Source: Rhynchopus euleeides
Lineage: Eukaryota; Euglenozoa; Diplonemea; Diplonemida; Diplonemidae
Length of the DNA stretch: 64,000 bases
Direction: 5' to 3'
NCBI GenBank assembly: GCA_963210315.1
Contig: OY723275.1
Span: 1,736,001-1,800,000, forward strand
The position numbers and the translations under genes are program-made. The stretch's first letter is position 1; the number at the start of each line of letters is the position of its first letter. Shown in pieces: positions 42,401 through 52,772 of this stretch. Under the pieces are notes generated by a model, which saw only the letters and a program-made list of their open reading frames with translations, was not told the DNA's origin and did no database searches.

Positions 42401-43870
42401 CGCGGGTGCAGCGGAAGGACCCCAGTGAGGTGCGGCTGGGTCTGCTGCGCGACAACGTCGTGAGGCAGTGGATGCCTGCCCCGCCTGCGGAGTGCCGCAT
42501 CAGCGCGGCCGACCTCGTGCAGGTGCTGGCCCTGTATAGGGAGACCTTCCTGCAGGCGAGGTGTGCCACCGATGGCTACTCCGAGGAGATGGGTTGGGGC
42601 GGCACAGCAGACCTCGATGCGGAGGGGATTGCCTCGGCCTTCATGGTGTTGGGTGCGGTGCTGTCTGACAATGAGTTCTGCGCCTTTGTGGCGCGGATGA
42701 AGCTGGTGGTGGGTGCGTTTGTCAGCATGACGGAGGGTGTTGCGCCGTGCCTGCGTGCCGTGTGGAACTTCCACTCGCAGGTGCAGTCTGCAGATGGCTA
42801 TGTCGCTTCGTCTGTCGTGGGGCAGACGTGCTCTGCCTTCATAGCCAACCAGTCCTCCCCGCCGATGTTCATCAACAAGGACTGGCATGCAGGGGCGTCG
42901 CTGCACGGCGAGTCGCTGCTTGACAGGCTGGAGGGCGTGCTGTCCTACAACTGGACTGCCCTGGGCCCTGTGGAGGATGACGCGTGGGCCTCAGCAGACG
43001 GGATTCCCACCGGCACCGACCTGACCTTCGTCGGGGTGGCCGAGTTCTTCACATCGCTGCTGCTGCCGGTATGCCCCATTGGGTTCTTGCAGAGCCACTG
43101 CGCCCCACCTGCCTGATTGTGATAACGTGAAGCCACCACCACACCTGCCACAACAGATGCTCTCTGCCGACCTGACTGACTTCACCCACCAGAACTGCGT
43201 GCGGGGCATGCGTGAGGAGGGCTCTGCGTCTGTCGTGCTGGCGCAGTCATGCGTGCCACAACCCGAACCCTTCTTCCAGCAGTTCGAAGGCATCAGGCAG
43301 ACCTACTGGCAGAGGCACGAGCAGGCAACGGGGAAGACACGCAAGAAGGAGCGCGACGCGCTGAAGGACGCAGCATCGCTCGAGATGTGTGCCTACGATG
43401 CACGGCACAGCCTCGACGGCGCTACAGCGCGCAGCATCCAGGCTGCGGGAAGCGGAGAACCCTCCATGAAGGACCAATACGAGCACGTCGCTGCAGCCGC
43501 GTGTGTTCTGATGGGCGTTGTGCCGGAGGGCGACGGCACAGGGGCGGAGCAGGCCTACACCGCTGCCTTCCGCAAGGCGCTGTGCGGCGATTTTGTCGAT
43601 GCGATAAGGCGGCTGCCCCCAACAGCCGTGACACGGCGGCAGGTGCTGATAGCGGCGGCACACCTGCGGCTTGTCGGCCTGTCGTGCACCATCCTGCCTC
43701 TGCTCCCGTTTATGTCGTCTCTCGTCGACTGGATGCGTGCCACGATTGTGTGTGCTGCCATCCACTTCAGCTGGGACCGCACTCTCACAGACCCGGCGCC
43801 CGCTGCGCTGAGTCTGAAGCCTTCCGGCCTCAGGCGAAAGCCGCGTGCGTTCACCCGCTCTGTGCAGTGA
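36484..43870 (+). CDS. Giant IQ-motif protein, probably cytoskeletal or flagellar (2432 aa)
   Basis: Two exons: 36484-43068 and 43157-43870 (phase 0, donor CCG|GTATGC, acceptor CCACAACAG). Residues ~1-110 look like TPR-type helices (RLGHGPDSLEYAEVCGEAGDAC is split across such a repeat). Residues ~150-400 are of mixed, possibly beta character. At least eight IQ-type motifs, calmodulin-binding, lie between residues ~720 and 1085, e.g. AARQIQRMWRGSRGRK, AAVCIQAAVRGYLTRK, AAVTIQKKVRMW, SAVRIQRRIRGFLAR. A long Glu/Arg/Gln-rich helical region follows to ~1850, then a Pro/Ser/Ala-rich segment and a mixed C-terminal domain. No motor or kinase domain seen. An axonemal or cytoskeletal scaffold is inferred from composition only. 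The start is the first Met preceding the conserved-looking helical region; a longer frame starts at 36313. Confidence 0.9.
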
Positions 43871-44101
43871 AGTGCGGTTGCCTCCTTTCTCAAACAAGGG
43901 CAGAAGAGTGCACGAGAGGGAGGGGCGAGGGGGTCAAGGTTATCACCTTCCCTCCCACACACACGCCCCTGCGCATGGCATGCTTCACTTTGACGGTTGA
44001 CAGGCCTCCAGACACGGAGCGTCTCTCCCCTGCTCCCGACCCCACCCCCATCCCCCTGCACTCTCAGGCATTGTCTCTGCTCTTGCAACGCATATCCTTT
44101 G

Positions 44102-44121
44102 CATTCCACTGCACCCCACAG
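44102..44121 (+). promoter_or_regulatory. Putative trans-splice acceptor
   Basis: CATTCCACTGCACCCCACAG ends at 44121, 14 bases before the ATG at 44136. The short spacing favours the 44136 start over an in-frame GTG at 44130. Confidence 0.4.
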
Positions 44122-44135
44122 GTGGGTCTGTGTGC

Positions 44136-45203
44136 ATGGTCGCCCCAAGCTATGACTCAGCTGGTACGACTACGCTGGTAGGGCAGGGTCCGGGCGGTGT
44201 GGACGACATCGGCGACCTCGACGACACCAGCATCTGCTCGAAGTGCGCAGCCGAGGCAGACACCGGCCACCACCGCCACAGGGCTCTGAGGGCCAGCCCG
44301 ATTGTCAGCCCACGCCGCACTTACAGCGACGACCCTGCGCCTGCACCTGCCCCGGCCCCAGTCCACGCCCCGCACCCACGCCCTGTGCGACGGCGGTCCG
44401 ACAGCGACAGCAGTCAGCTGGGGAAATGGCGCGACGTCGCATCTGCCTTCCGCGAGAACGCGCAGCAGGAAACACGGCGCCACTCCGAGCTGCTGGGGCG
44501 CCTGGACGCCCTCATCGGCCTCTACGCTGGTCAGGCGCCCCAGACACACCCTGCCGACCTATCCCCGCAGCGACGACCCGCAAGCGCCGCACCCGAGCTC
44601 CGCCGCGTGTCGCCACCACGCCACCACTACTACGACCCCCTGCCTGAGGCTGTGGCCTCTGTGGTGCCCTCCCCCCCGAGGCGGAGGACGAAGGCACGCA
44701 GGTCCAGCAGCCGCATGAGCGTGCAGAGCGACCGGCAGCGGCCTGCCCGCCGCACAGCCTCGTCTGCGTCTGTGTCGGGGTCCAGGGCGTACGGGCTGCA
44801 GAAGCAGCGTGTGGAGCGGGGCGAGCGTGAGGTCGACACGTACTACACGATGCGGCAGATACAGGACCTGGAGAGGCGTGCTGCGCTGCTGAAGAAGGAG
44901 ACGCGTGCCCTGGAGGGGGAGCGGGATGTACTGACGTATGAGAACATCATCTACAGGGAGCGTCTGCAGAGTGCCGATGCGGCGCTCAACCAGCTGAAGA
45001 CTCTCGGCAACGACGTGGCGGTGCTGGAGGGGCTGCAGCAGAAGGCGTGTGATGTGGAGGCGAAGCGCACCAAAACCCTGAGGCGCATCGACACGACGGT
45101 TGTGGACCTGGATGCCAGATGGCAGCACAACGCACCCATCATCCGACCGTCCCCGCACAGAGCGTTAGATCGTCGCCCCACAACACGTGCACGTCTCAAG
45201 TGA
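44136..45203 (+). CDS. Small basic coiled-coil protein (355 aa)
   Basis: Family not recognised. The N-terminal third has an acidic patch, a CSKCAAEADTGHHRH cluster that might bind metal but lacks a clear finger, and Pro/Ala repeats (PAPAPAPV). The middle is Arg/Ser/Pro-rich with many RRRS motifs typical of phosphorylated, disordered linkers. Residues ~225-320 form a predicted coiled coil (QKQRVERGEREVDTYYTMRQ and onward). The tail is basic and ends in RARLK. There is no signal or membrane segment. It lies 265 bp after the giant IQ gene on the same strand. Confidence 0.85.
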   Translation: MVAPSYDSAGTTTLVGQGPGGVDDIGDLDDTSICSKCAAEADTGHHRHRALRASPIVSPRRTYSDDPAPAPAPAPVHAPHPRPVRRRSDSDSSQLGKWRDVASAFRENAQQETRRHSELLGRLDALIGLYAGQAPQTHPADLSPQRRPASAAPELRRVSPPRHHYYDPLPEAVASVVPSPPRRRTKARRSSSRMSVQSDRQRPARRTASSASVSGSRAYGLQKQRVERGEREVDTYYTMRQIQDLERRAALLKKETRALEGERDVLTYENIIYRERLQSADAALNQLKTLGNDVAVLEGLQQKACDVEAKRTKTLRRIDTTVVDLDARWQHNAPIIRPSPHRALDRRPTTRARLK

Positions 45204-45971
45204 CTGAAGTGATTGTTGTGTAAGTGGTGTGTAAAGGGGAACAGCGACGTGGTCCTCTTGTGGGGGTGGGGGGCGGGGGGGGGGGTGTCGGCAGTTCTGC
45301 TGCAAAACAAATGTATTACCCGTCGCATATATATGTGATCCTGCCAGTCTGTAAATTCTCCCCTCCACCCTCAGAACAATACAAAAGTAAATTCGCAAAA
45401 CCTGCAAAAGCGAAGACAAGCTCAACACGGCAGCGAAGCATGCCCCCCTTTCGGGGGGGGACAGGCATGCTCGGCAGCGCAGTGCGCAACTGAACGAACC
45501 GAAATCGCATGGTGTGATGTAGTGTTAAATGCAGCGTCGGCACACAGGCGCAGTGCTCTTTGCCAATCGCGATACCTCAACACAATGTTTGAGTTTGAAC
45601 GAAGGCCCTACGCCCACCCCTGGATAAACAAATTGAATCTGCAAGCGCCTTCTGGCGCGGGTATATAAAAGACACCACCGTGCCACCACAGAAAATCACC
45701 ATCCTCAAGCTGCCGGGTCACGACCCCGCTACCCCGCTTGCCAACACTGAACTGTACGTGATACCACTCGTGCGCACAAACAAAGCCTGGGATCATTGCT
45801 GATCTTCGCCAGGCGGGTTGTTGGGAAAGCATGGCAGCTGAATGTGTGAGAAAGGTGCGGTGGTGGTGCGCATGGCAAAGAGACCTTTAGATGTCCAGAC
45901 ACGGGGGTGGGGGTGTGGGCGGGGGGAGTCCGGCGGGGGTGTGGGCAACCTCAGAGCGCCCCCCCCCCCCC
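45204..45971. other. Intergenic region ending in a C-run
   Basis: Contains G-runs and one TATATAAAA at 45662-45670, without a gene downstream in good position. A 74-codon frame on the - strand (45608-45832) lacks support. The region ends with 13 C directly before element C2. Confidence 0.45.
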
Positions 45972-46888
45972 TAGGGCAGTGAACCCAATAAACGACGTTT
46001 ATTTCAGAAACCGTTTTGAAATAAACGTTAAACGTATATAAACGCTAAACGTTTAGCGTTTATTTAGCGAAGCAGCTTGTGCCCACACCCCACCCACATA
46101 ATCTGACCTCACACACTCCCACACGATTCTGGTGGCAGAAAGTGCCCAATATGCTCCGGAAACTCAATTCCGCCCACTCCCAGGGGGTGGTATGCCCCCG
46201 ACGATGCCGTTTTTAGCAACCAAATTTTTTGGGACAGAACTTGTACCTGGGCTGCACACCACAGGACACATCAAGCAGAGCAAGCACACCTCAACCTGCC
46301 AGATGCACAGAAGAACTGTTGTCGTTGATTGTTCTGAAACATAACAGCTTCTTGGTGCCCTCCAGAGGCCAAAAGGCAAGCCAATATGAGGTAATCGCGC
46401 CAGGAACAGTTGTGGGAGAAGTATGGTACAGTTCGTGTCCCATTTGACGCTGTTCTTGGGAGCTTACGGCAGCTGGGTCTGTGGCACGGCGCATCCGTTG
46501 CCAGGGAGCGCGTCCTCGGGTGTGGTGCCTCACCTGTGAGCATGTGGCACAGGGACGCCATACGAGAGTCTCTCAGATGCCTCCTCTGATGGGAGGCAGC
46601 TGACTGGAACAGGCACCTGGTACAGCAGGCACGGGTACAAGAAGTGGCCAGAAATAGCGCCGATGTTTTCGACCTTGCGCTTCGACATCTTGCTGTCCTC
46701 ACCGCAGCGGTGACCCCCCGCCCTGGAATTTGGGGTGTGGTGTGCTGGCCATGATATATTATGATGTAAAGTGACTCAGTGGCAGAGCCTGCAGGAAACG
46801 TTTATTAAGCGTTTATCTGAACGTTTATTTCCGCTCAGAATTCTGAGAAACGCTAAACGTTTTCAACGTTTATTTAATCACTGCCCTA
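45972..46888. mobile_element. Element C2, TA-flanked foldback element
   Basis: Begins TAGGGCAGTGAACCCAATAA and ends ATTTAATCACTGCCCTA. Only the first ten bases are the same as element C1. Subterminal AAACG(T/C)TTATTT-type boxes form hairpins on both sides. A run of 13 C lies on the left, and the right TA is shared with B2. 917 bp, non-coding. Confidence 0.8.
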
Positions 46889-47084
46889 GGGCCCCGGATG
46901 TCCATATAAAAAACTGTAATTTTTTTGAAATATCCAGGTCTGGAGGTCAACAGCGCAAAACCACCCCCAGACCCACCCCAGATATGAATTTCCGGAGGTT
47001 TTTACCCACTTTTGGGCCCACCACTCATTTTTGGCCAATTTTTGGCTTTTTTTGGCTTTTCTGGGGTGAGTCCTGTGCAGGGTG

Positions 47085-47890
47085 GTTGCAGGGTCATTTT
47101 TGGGTAAAAATGTGCATTTAACGCACCTCTGCTGGTCCTAGAGGCCCTGGATGGTATACAATGTGCCCCAGGGATGCCTAGGGTACGTTTTTCACCCAAA
47201 ACCCACCCAAAATGGGGTATAGTTGCCCAATTTTTGACATTTTTTCATGAAATTGGACCTACAACATCGTTGCAGGGTCCTTTTCCTTGGGTAAAATTAC
47301 GCATTTTCACGTGCTTCTACTGGTCGTAGAGGCCCTGGATGGTATACAATGTACCCCAGGGATGCCTAGGGTACGTTTTTCACGCGAAAAACACCCGAAA
47401 TGGGGTCTAGTTGCCCAATTTTTGACATTTTTTCATGAAATTGGGACTTTTACCCCACATGGGCGAATCCCCCATTATTCACAGTTTTTTCAAAAAATTA
47501 GACGGAATTTAGGCAATTCGGTGTCGAAAACCTGTTCCAACAGGCCCGTACACCCCTTTTCGGGCATACCCAGTGGTTTCTGGGTGGTTATAGGGTTGTA
47601 GGGTGCCTACAACACGGTTGCAGGGTGTGTGCAGGGTCCTACAACATCGTTGCAGGGTCCTTTTTTTGGGTAAAAATGTGCATTTTAACGCACATCTACT
47701 GGTCGTAGAGGCCCTGGATGGTACACAATGTGCCCCAGGGATGCCTAGGGTACGTTTTTCACCCGAAAACCACCCAAAATGGGGTCTAGTTGCCCCGATT
47801 TTGTCATTTTTTCATGAAAATCGGGATTTTGCCCAAAATGGGCAAAATCCCCTTTTTTCACCGATTTTTCGAAAATTCTGACCGAAAATG
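47085..47890 (+). repeat. Tandem repeat array inside B2
   Basis: Three units, starting near 47085, 47270 and 47653. The last unit begins like unit 3 of B1 and ends like unit 4, so one unit's length has been gained in B1 or lost in B2. Confidence 0.8.
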
Positions 47891-48018
47891 GGCAACTAAG
47901 TGTGAAAAACCGGTTTCATTGGGTCCACAGACATATTTTTGAGGTGGGTACACCCATTTTAGGTGCCAATAACCCTTGTTTGGGGTCGGAAAATTTTTTA
48001 TTACAATTTTTTCAAGTA

Positions 48019-49056
48019 CACGGTGGGATCTTGTAAATTTTACATGTATAACTACAAGTATATACATGTATTATACATGTATAATACTTGCATGTCAACT
48101 ATTATACATGTATAATACATGTATATGCCTGAAATATACATGTAAAATACATGTATATCAAGTAAAAATACAAGTATAATACTTGCATGTCAACTATTAT
48201 ACATGTATTTTTACTTGATATACATGTATTTTACATGTATATTTCAGGCATTTACATGTATTTTACATGTATAATACTTGTCATGCAAGTATTATACATG
48301 TAAAATACTTGCATGACAAGTAAAATACATGTACCGTATACGTAAATATTATGGAACGTAAATATTATGGAACGGGCCCATTTTTGGCCGGTCCGTTCCA
48401 TAATATTTACGTTCCAAAATATTTACAGGGCCAGTTGGGGACTCGGTGGTGAGGACGGCTTGCGTCAGGAATCGCGCGAAAAGTGCACGAGTAGGTCCCG
48501 TCAGGGACTCTGTACGCCGTCCGATCACCTGGTCCAAGTCCCCGAGTCGCAGAAAGCCCTGTAAATATTATGGAACGAAAAAAATCTGGAACGCCAACCC
48601 ACCAGCGTTCCATAATATTTACGTTCCATAATATTTACGTATACGGTATAATACTTGCATGACAAGTAAAATACTTGCATGCAAGTAAAATACATGTATT
48701 TTACTTGCATGCAAGTATTTTACTTGTCATGCAAGTATTATACATGTATTTTACTTGTCATGCAAGTATTTTACATGTATAATACTTGCATGACAAGTAT
48801 TATACATGTAAAATACATGTAAATGCCTGAAATATACATGTAAAATACATGTATATCAAGTAAAAATACATGTATAATAGTTGACATGCAAGTATTATAC
48901 TTGTATTTTTACTTGATATACATGTATTTTACATGTATATTTCAGGCATATACATGTATTATACATGTATAATAGTTGACATGCAAGTATTATACATGTA
49001 TAATACATGTATTATACTTGTAGTTATACATGTAAAATTTACAAGATCCCACCGTG
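48019..49056. mobile_element. Element P2, palindromic insertion in B2
   Basis: Same CACGGTGGGATCTTG ends as P1. It interrupts CAAGTACATCCGGG; B1 has that sequence whole at 9119-9132. The duplicated bases are TA (48017-48018, 49057-49058). Arms consist of ACATGTA and ACTTGCATG palindromes. It carries one D copy against three in P1 and is 1038 bp long. Confidence 0.9.
48332..48648 (-). mobile_element. Element D4
   Basis: Copy of D in P2, inverted relative to D1. TA-flanked, TACCGTATACG ends, core nearly identical to the copies in P1. Confidence 0.85.
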
Positions 49057-49072
49057 TACATCCGGGCCCCTA

Positions 49073-49391
49073 CCCCCCCCCCCCCCCCCCCACGCAACAC
49101 GACGAAAAACCGGCAAACTTTTGTACTAGCGTAGAGACCCGCAAGATCCACGCGCAGGATGGCCTCCCCACCCCCACCCCCTCGCTCCCCCCCCCCTCCC
49201 CACCATGACTGTCCCCCATCATCACGACCAACAGCATGTCCACCCGCCCTCGAGTGTGGCAACCCTTTCAGGCAGGGGTGCGACATCTCCCTTCACCCTT
49301 GTGTGCGCGGGTACCCCACCCCTCTGCCCCCTCTTATTCCATCTTCTTCTGGCTGCGGTTGTCGAAGCTGCTCGAACAACAGAACTAAAAC
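49073..49391. other. Intergenic: 19-C run and gene leader
   Basis: Starts with the C-run flanking B2, then C-rich DNA. A CT-rich tract at 49314-49352 precedes the LRR gene start; the exact acceptor is unclear. Confidence 0.45.
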
Positions 49392-49889
49392 ATGAACCGC
49401 GAGATCGTGCGGCGAAAGGCGGGGCTGAGAGACGAAGATATCGAGGAGCTGGTGAAACCCCTCTGTGGGCTTGAGTGCTGTACGGCGAAGGTGGATCTGA
49501 GCTACAACACGGCGCTTTCCGACATCGGGGTGTTTTACCTCGCACGGGCGTTGCGGAGAAATGCGAGTGTGAAGACTGTCGCGTTGGATGGGATCCACCT
49601 GACGGACAGAGGCCTGGATGTGATCTCCAAAGCCTTGGAGGAGAACGACACGCTGACGTCGCTTTCCATCAAAGGCACGCAGGTCACAGCCGCTGGGATT
49701 GAGTCGCTGTCGCGCTCACTCGCGCTTCACAACAAATCGCTGTCGCAGCTGCACACCTGCAGGCACCTGCCCAGATGCACGGGGTTGGCCCGCGCAGCGC
49801 GGGGCAGCCACACCACCCCACAGCAGGAGACAGGCACGACAAGCTGGCTCTCCGTCAACATCGCTGCCCTCCGCGACGGCGGTGCGTAG
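49392..49889 (+). CDS. Leucine-rich-repeat protein, ribonuclease-inhibitor type, possibly incomplete (165 aa)
   Basis: Residues ~10-115 hold four LRRs of the ribonuclease-inhibitor type: KVDLSYNTALSDIGVFYLAR, KTVALDGIHLTDRGLDVISK, TSLSIKGTQVTAAGIESLSR, with ~28-residue spacing. Such proteins are protein-binding scaffolds. After residue ~120 the repeat character is lost and the sequence becomes Thr/Arg-rich. Either the protein really ends this way, or an intron exists that I cannot place. A GTGCGT donor-like site occurs at 49882, with a TTTTTTCAG acceptor-like site near 49946, but the frame entered is not LRR-like. No signal peptide. Full LRR proteins are usually much longer. Confidence 0.75.
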   Translation: MNREIVRRKAGLRDEDIEELVKPLCGLECCTAKVDLSYNTALSDIGVFYLARALRRNASVKTVALDGIHLTDRGLDVISKALEENDTLTSLSIKGTQVTAAGIESLSRSLALHNKSLSQLHTCRHLPRCTGLARAARGSHTTPQQETGTTSWLSVNIAALRDGGA

Positions 49890-50916
49890 CAGAGGGTGTT
49901 GGGCGGGCGTGGGGTTGCTCTGCCCCGTTTATCCGCGTTTTTTCAGCCTTGCCTGTCCTGAGGTGTTGCTGCATGCATCGCATACACCGCATCAACCGTG
50001 GGGTCGGTGTCTTCTGCCTTCCGGCGAGCACACCCGGTGTCAGGTGGTGGGCCGAGAGTGGAAACCTGCATCGGCCCCTCGGGGAGACCGACAGGATGAA
50101 ATCCCAATGTGGCCGCTCGGAGATCAGCTCTCCAGCCATTCTGCCGGTTTGCCCGCCCTCCGGTGGGTGCTGTCGCAATGCATCAGAGGCTCGCTCGATG
50201 CGACCCTACACCCGACAAACAATCTTGAAGGTGCTTCTGTGCCGTGCCATCCCTAACCCCCCCCCTAACCTCCCCACCAGCCTAGCCTCCCACTCTTCCT
50301 CCTCTGGTGAGTGAGGTGCAGGTGCAGCAGATGTCCTCGGGCACACCATTGGGGGTGTCATGCCCGTACCCACGGTGCTGCTGCCACCCCTGTGTGAACA
50401 TTGCTGTTCTTCTTGCATGGCGCCCCGGGTGTGAGCTGACAAACTCTGTGCTGAAAGAGGTCACGACCCCCCTCCCCCCACCACACGCATGGGAGTTGGC
50501 TTGAGAGGCGACACCAATGCTTCGTGTGGCGGTGTCAAATGCCTCAAGCAGGCAGGGATCCTATTCGTGACCACCACCCGCCTTCCCCTCCCCCCCCCCC
50601 CCACCATGATATGACGCCACACATCCCCTCCTGACAGGACAGGGTGGGCCTGGGCTGGACGGGGCGAAGTTCCCGCCCCCCCTTCCCCCCTCCCCGCATA
50701 CACACGCTCAGACACAATGCGCGCGTGTCCCCACAGCATCTGCTGAAGACTAAGACACCAGCGCAGCGCAACACCCCCCCCCCCCCTCTCTCTCTCTCTC
50801 CCTCCTCATTTACATAAATTCAAAAACACTACGAACGGCGGGTTCTTTCTCCCGCCTTCGCTTGTTGTCTTGATCTTTTTACCTAATATATACCCCATCC
50901 CATCTTCCCATACGCT
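49890..50916. other. Intergenic or intronic region
   Basis: May hold further exons of the LRR gene, but none was convincing. C-runs at 50585 and 50768 and a CT-rich tract at 50768-50807 are possible trans-splicing signals. AATATATACC lies just before the next gene. Nothing else seen. Confidence 0.4.
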
Positions 50917-52275
50917 ATGGGCGGTGGCGTCAGCAAAGCCTTCGATGTGCGGGTCACCGCCACGGGTGTGGGGGGCGGGGTCATCACAGAGGTGATCGAA
51001 TTCCGCGGGCGCCCCTCGATGAGGCAGCTGCACCAGACCATAGAGGCTCGCATGAAGGAGGGGCGGCACGTCAGCCCGCACCCCTTTAAGATACAGTGCC
51101 TCAAGGTGGTTGACGAGTCGGGGGTGTGGCGTGAGCTCCGGGACACGTTGGAGATTCACGGCGGGCAGACCATCCGTGCGGTGCAGCCTGGGGAGCAGGA
51201 CAGCGAGTGCGACATCCCGTTGAAGGCGAAGGCGAAGATTGTCTTCTCCCAGATGGACTCGCGATCCAAAGGGTACATCGATGCTGCGGACATCCGGGAT
51301 ACTGTCCGGTCAGGCTTCATGGGGATTCCGACCAGTGTTGTGTACGAATGGTTCCAAGAGGCGGATGCGACTAAAACGGGGCGGGTTTCGTGGAGGAGCT
51401 GGGTGAAGTTCTCCCAAACGTACCCCGCCGTGGTGTCGCAGCTCTACAGCAAGCTGCAGCACGTCCGCAACACCGCGGCGATCGACTCCCACCTCCCGAA
51501 TTATATGTCCAGCACCGGGACTAGCAGGATCCGCTCCGGAAGAGACTTCGCCGGAAACGCCGAAACCACCCGCCGCCACCACCAACCCCGCCCCCTCTCG
51601 TCACCACCCGACCCGCCTGCCGCTGCGACCCACCGCGGGTACACCGAACCCCCCAGCTTCACGGCGGGAAACCGGCAGCACCGCTCCCCCTCACCACCGG
51701 CTGCCCCCCACACGGGCGCATTCAACCACTACAACACCGCCACCACCACCGGCTCCTCCGGCAGCAGCGGCGTCTGCTTCCAACCCACCAGGCCTGCTGG
51801 TGAGAGGCCCTCTTTTGCACCGTGCAGCAGGGCAGCGCTCAACGCGCTGCCGCTGGAGAAGCGCATCGCGGAGCTGCATGCGAGGGCGCGGGCGGCGACA
51901 GCAGCGTACAGCGCGCATGGCATCCGTGAGGACCACATCCCCGCGAAGAAGCCCCTCTCCTCGAACACGCCTGGCGGCAGCGTGTTGGCGCCTGCCTATC
52001 TGTCGTATGGCGGTGCGGGGGGTGCCGGCAGGGAGAGGGCGCGCTCCCCCTCGCCCTCCGGCGTGTTTGCGTCGTCCATCAAGCGTGCGGCGTCGCCCCC
52101 CCACCCGGCGCTGTTCCAAACCCCCGAAGCGCCCGACATCCCCCTGGGCTCTGCTGCCGCGGATGCGCACGGCGGGGTCGGGGGGAGCTGGGCGGTCCCA
52201 AAAAGCAGGCCCACTTCGCCTTTTGGCTGCTCGTCGCCGGGGAGGGGGAGGAGGAGGAGGTGGTGGCAGCAGTAG
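50917..52275 (+). CDS. EF-hand-like protein with N-myristoylation motif (452 aa)
   Basis: It begins MGGGVSKAF, matching the N-myristoylation consensus (Gly2, Ser6), so membrane attachment is likely. Residues ~10-90 may form a small ubiquitin-like or PB1-like fold (low certainty). Residues ~105-175 resemble an EF-hand pair: the first loop, DSRSKGYIDAAD, is near-canonical but ends in Asp; the second, DATKTGRVSWRS, lacks the acidic residue at position 12 and probably does not bind calcium. Residues ~190-452 are Pro/Ser/Arg/His-rich and disordered, with one helix (LEKRIAELHARARAATAAY). It is probably a calcium-linked membrane-associated scaffold, function unknown. Single exon; stop at 52273-52275. 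Confidence 0.88.
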   Translation: MGGGVSKAFDVRVTATGVGGGVITEVIEFRGRPSMRQLHQTIEARMKEGRHVSPHPFKIQCLKVVDESGVWRELRDTLEIHGGQTIRAVQPGEQDSECDIPLKAKAKIVFSQMDSRSKGYIDAADIRDTVRSGFMGIPTSVVYEWFQEADATKTGRVSWRSWVKFSQTYPAVVSQLYSKLQHVRNTAAIDSHLPNYMSSTGTSRIRSGRDFAGNAETTRRHHQPRPLSSPPDPPAAATHRGYTEPPSFTAGNRQHRSPSPPAAPHTGAFNHYNTATTTGSSGSSGVCFQPTRPAGERPSFAPCSRAALNALPLEKRIAELHARARAATAAYSAHGIREDHIPAKKPLSSNTPGGSVLAPAYLSYGGAGGAGRERARSPSPSGVFASSIKRAASPPHPALFQTPEAPDIPLGSAAADAHGGVGGSWAVPKSRPTSPFGCSSPGRGRRRRWWQQ

Positions 52276-52772
52276 TGGCGGCATGTGCGCTGCACAGAGG
52301 AGCCGACGCAGCTGGGGGGTGGAGGCTGCAGCGTCGGTGTGGGATGACAGGAGGCGTGCCGTGTCGCCGCCTCGGCCTGTGCGGTAGGGGGGGGGTGGGG
52401 AGTGGGAGTGGGGTAGATTCGCTCGCTGGGGCCTATTTTTTAAGTTCGTTCATTTTTTTGATGCCTCTAGCCTGCGGGGGGGTAGGGGAGGGGGGGGGGG
52501 GGTCGCCCCCCCCCCATCCCGTCTGTAACACACAAAATATGGACCCCGCACACACACCCAAGGCTGCCGCTCCTCCCCCCCCCCCGTATTGTTGGCAACA
52601 CTAAAAATGCAATCCGGGCAGGATGACGTGATACCCTGCCTCCCTCCTACCCCCTACACACACACAACCCCCCTCCCACCCCAGGGCTGACACACCACAA
52701 GCAGAGGGTGTGTGTGTGTGTGGAACTCCTCCCATCCCCTTCCGCCCCACCCCCACCCCCCTACATGCCGAG
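52276..52772. other. Intergenic region
   Basis: G- and C-runs. At 52486-52496 a G-run is broken by TA in the same way as the sites occupied by elements elsewhere, here empty. A pyrimidine tract ends in CACCCCAG at 52684, a candidate trans-splice acceptor. Confidence 0.45.

Larger units (their letters stand above)
46887..49072. mobile_element. Element B2, carrying P2
   Basis: Second copy of B: TAGGGCCCCGGATGT left, ACATCCGGGCCCCTA right, followed by 19 C. Body sequence is very close to B1 but with three tandem units in place of four. It carries P2 near its right end, where B1 is uninterrupted (9125-9138). The left-end region is uninterrupted here, where B1 carries P1. Confidence 0.85.

Noticed and set aside
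45608-45832. 74-codon frame on the - strand near a TATATAAAA
   Set aside because: Isolated, opposite to all genes, Trp-rich, no family and no acceptor; the TATA-like string alone is weak evidence.
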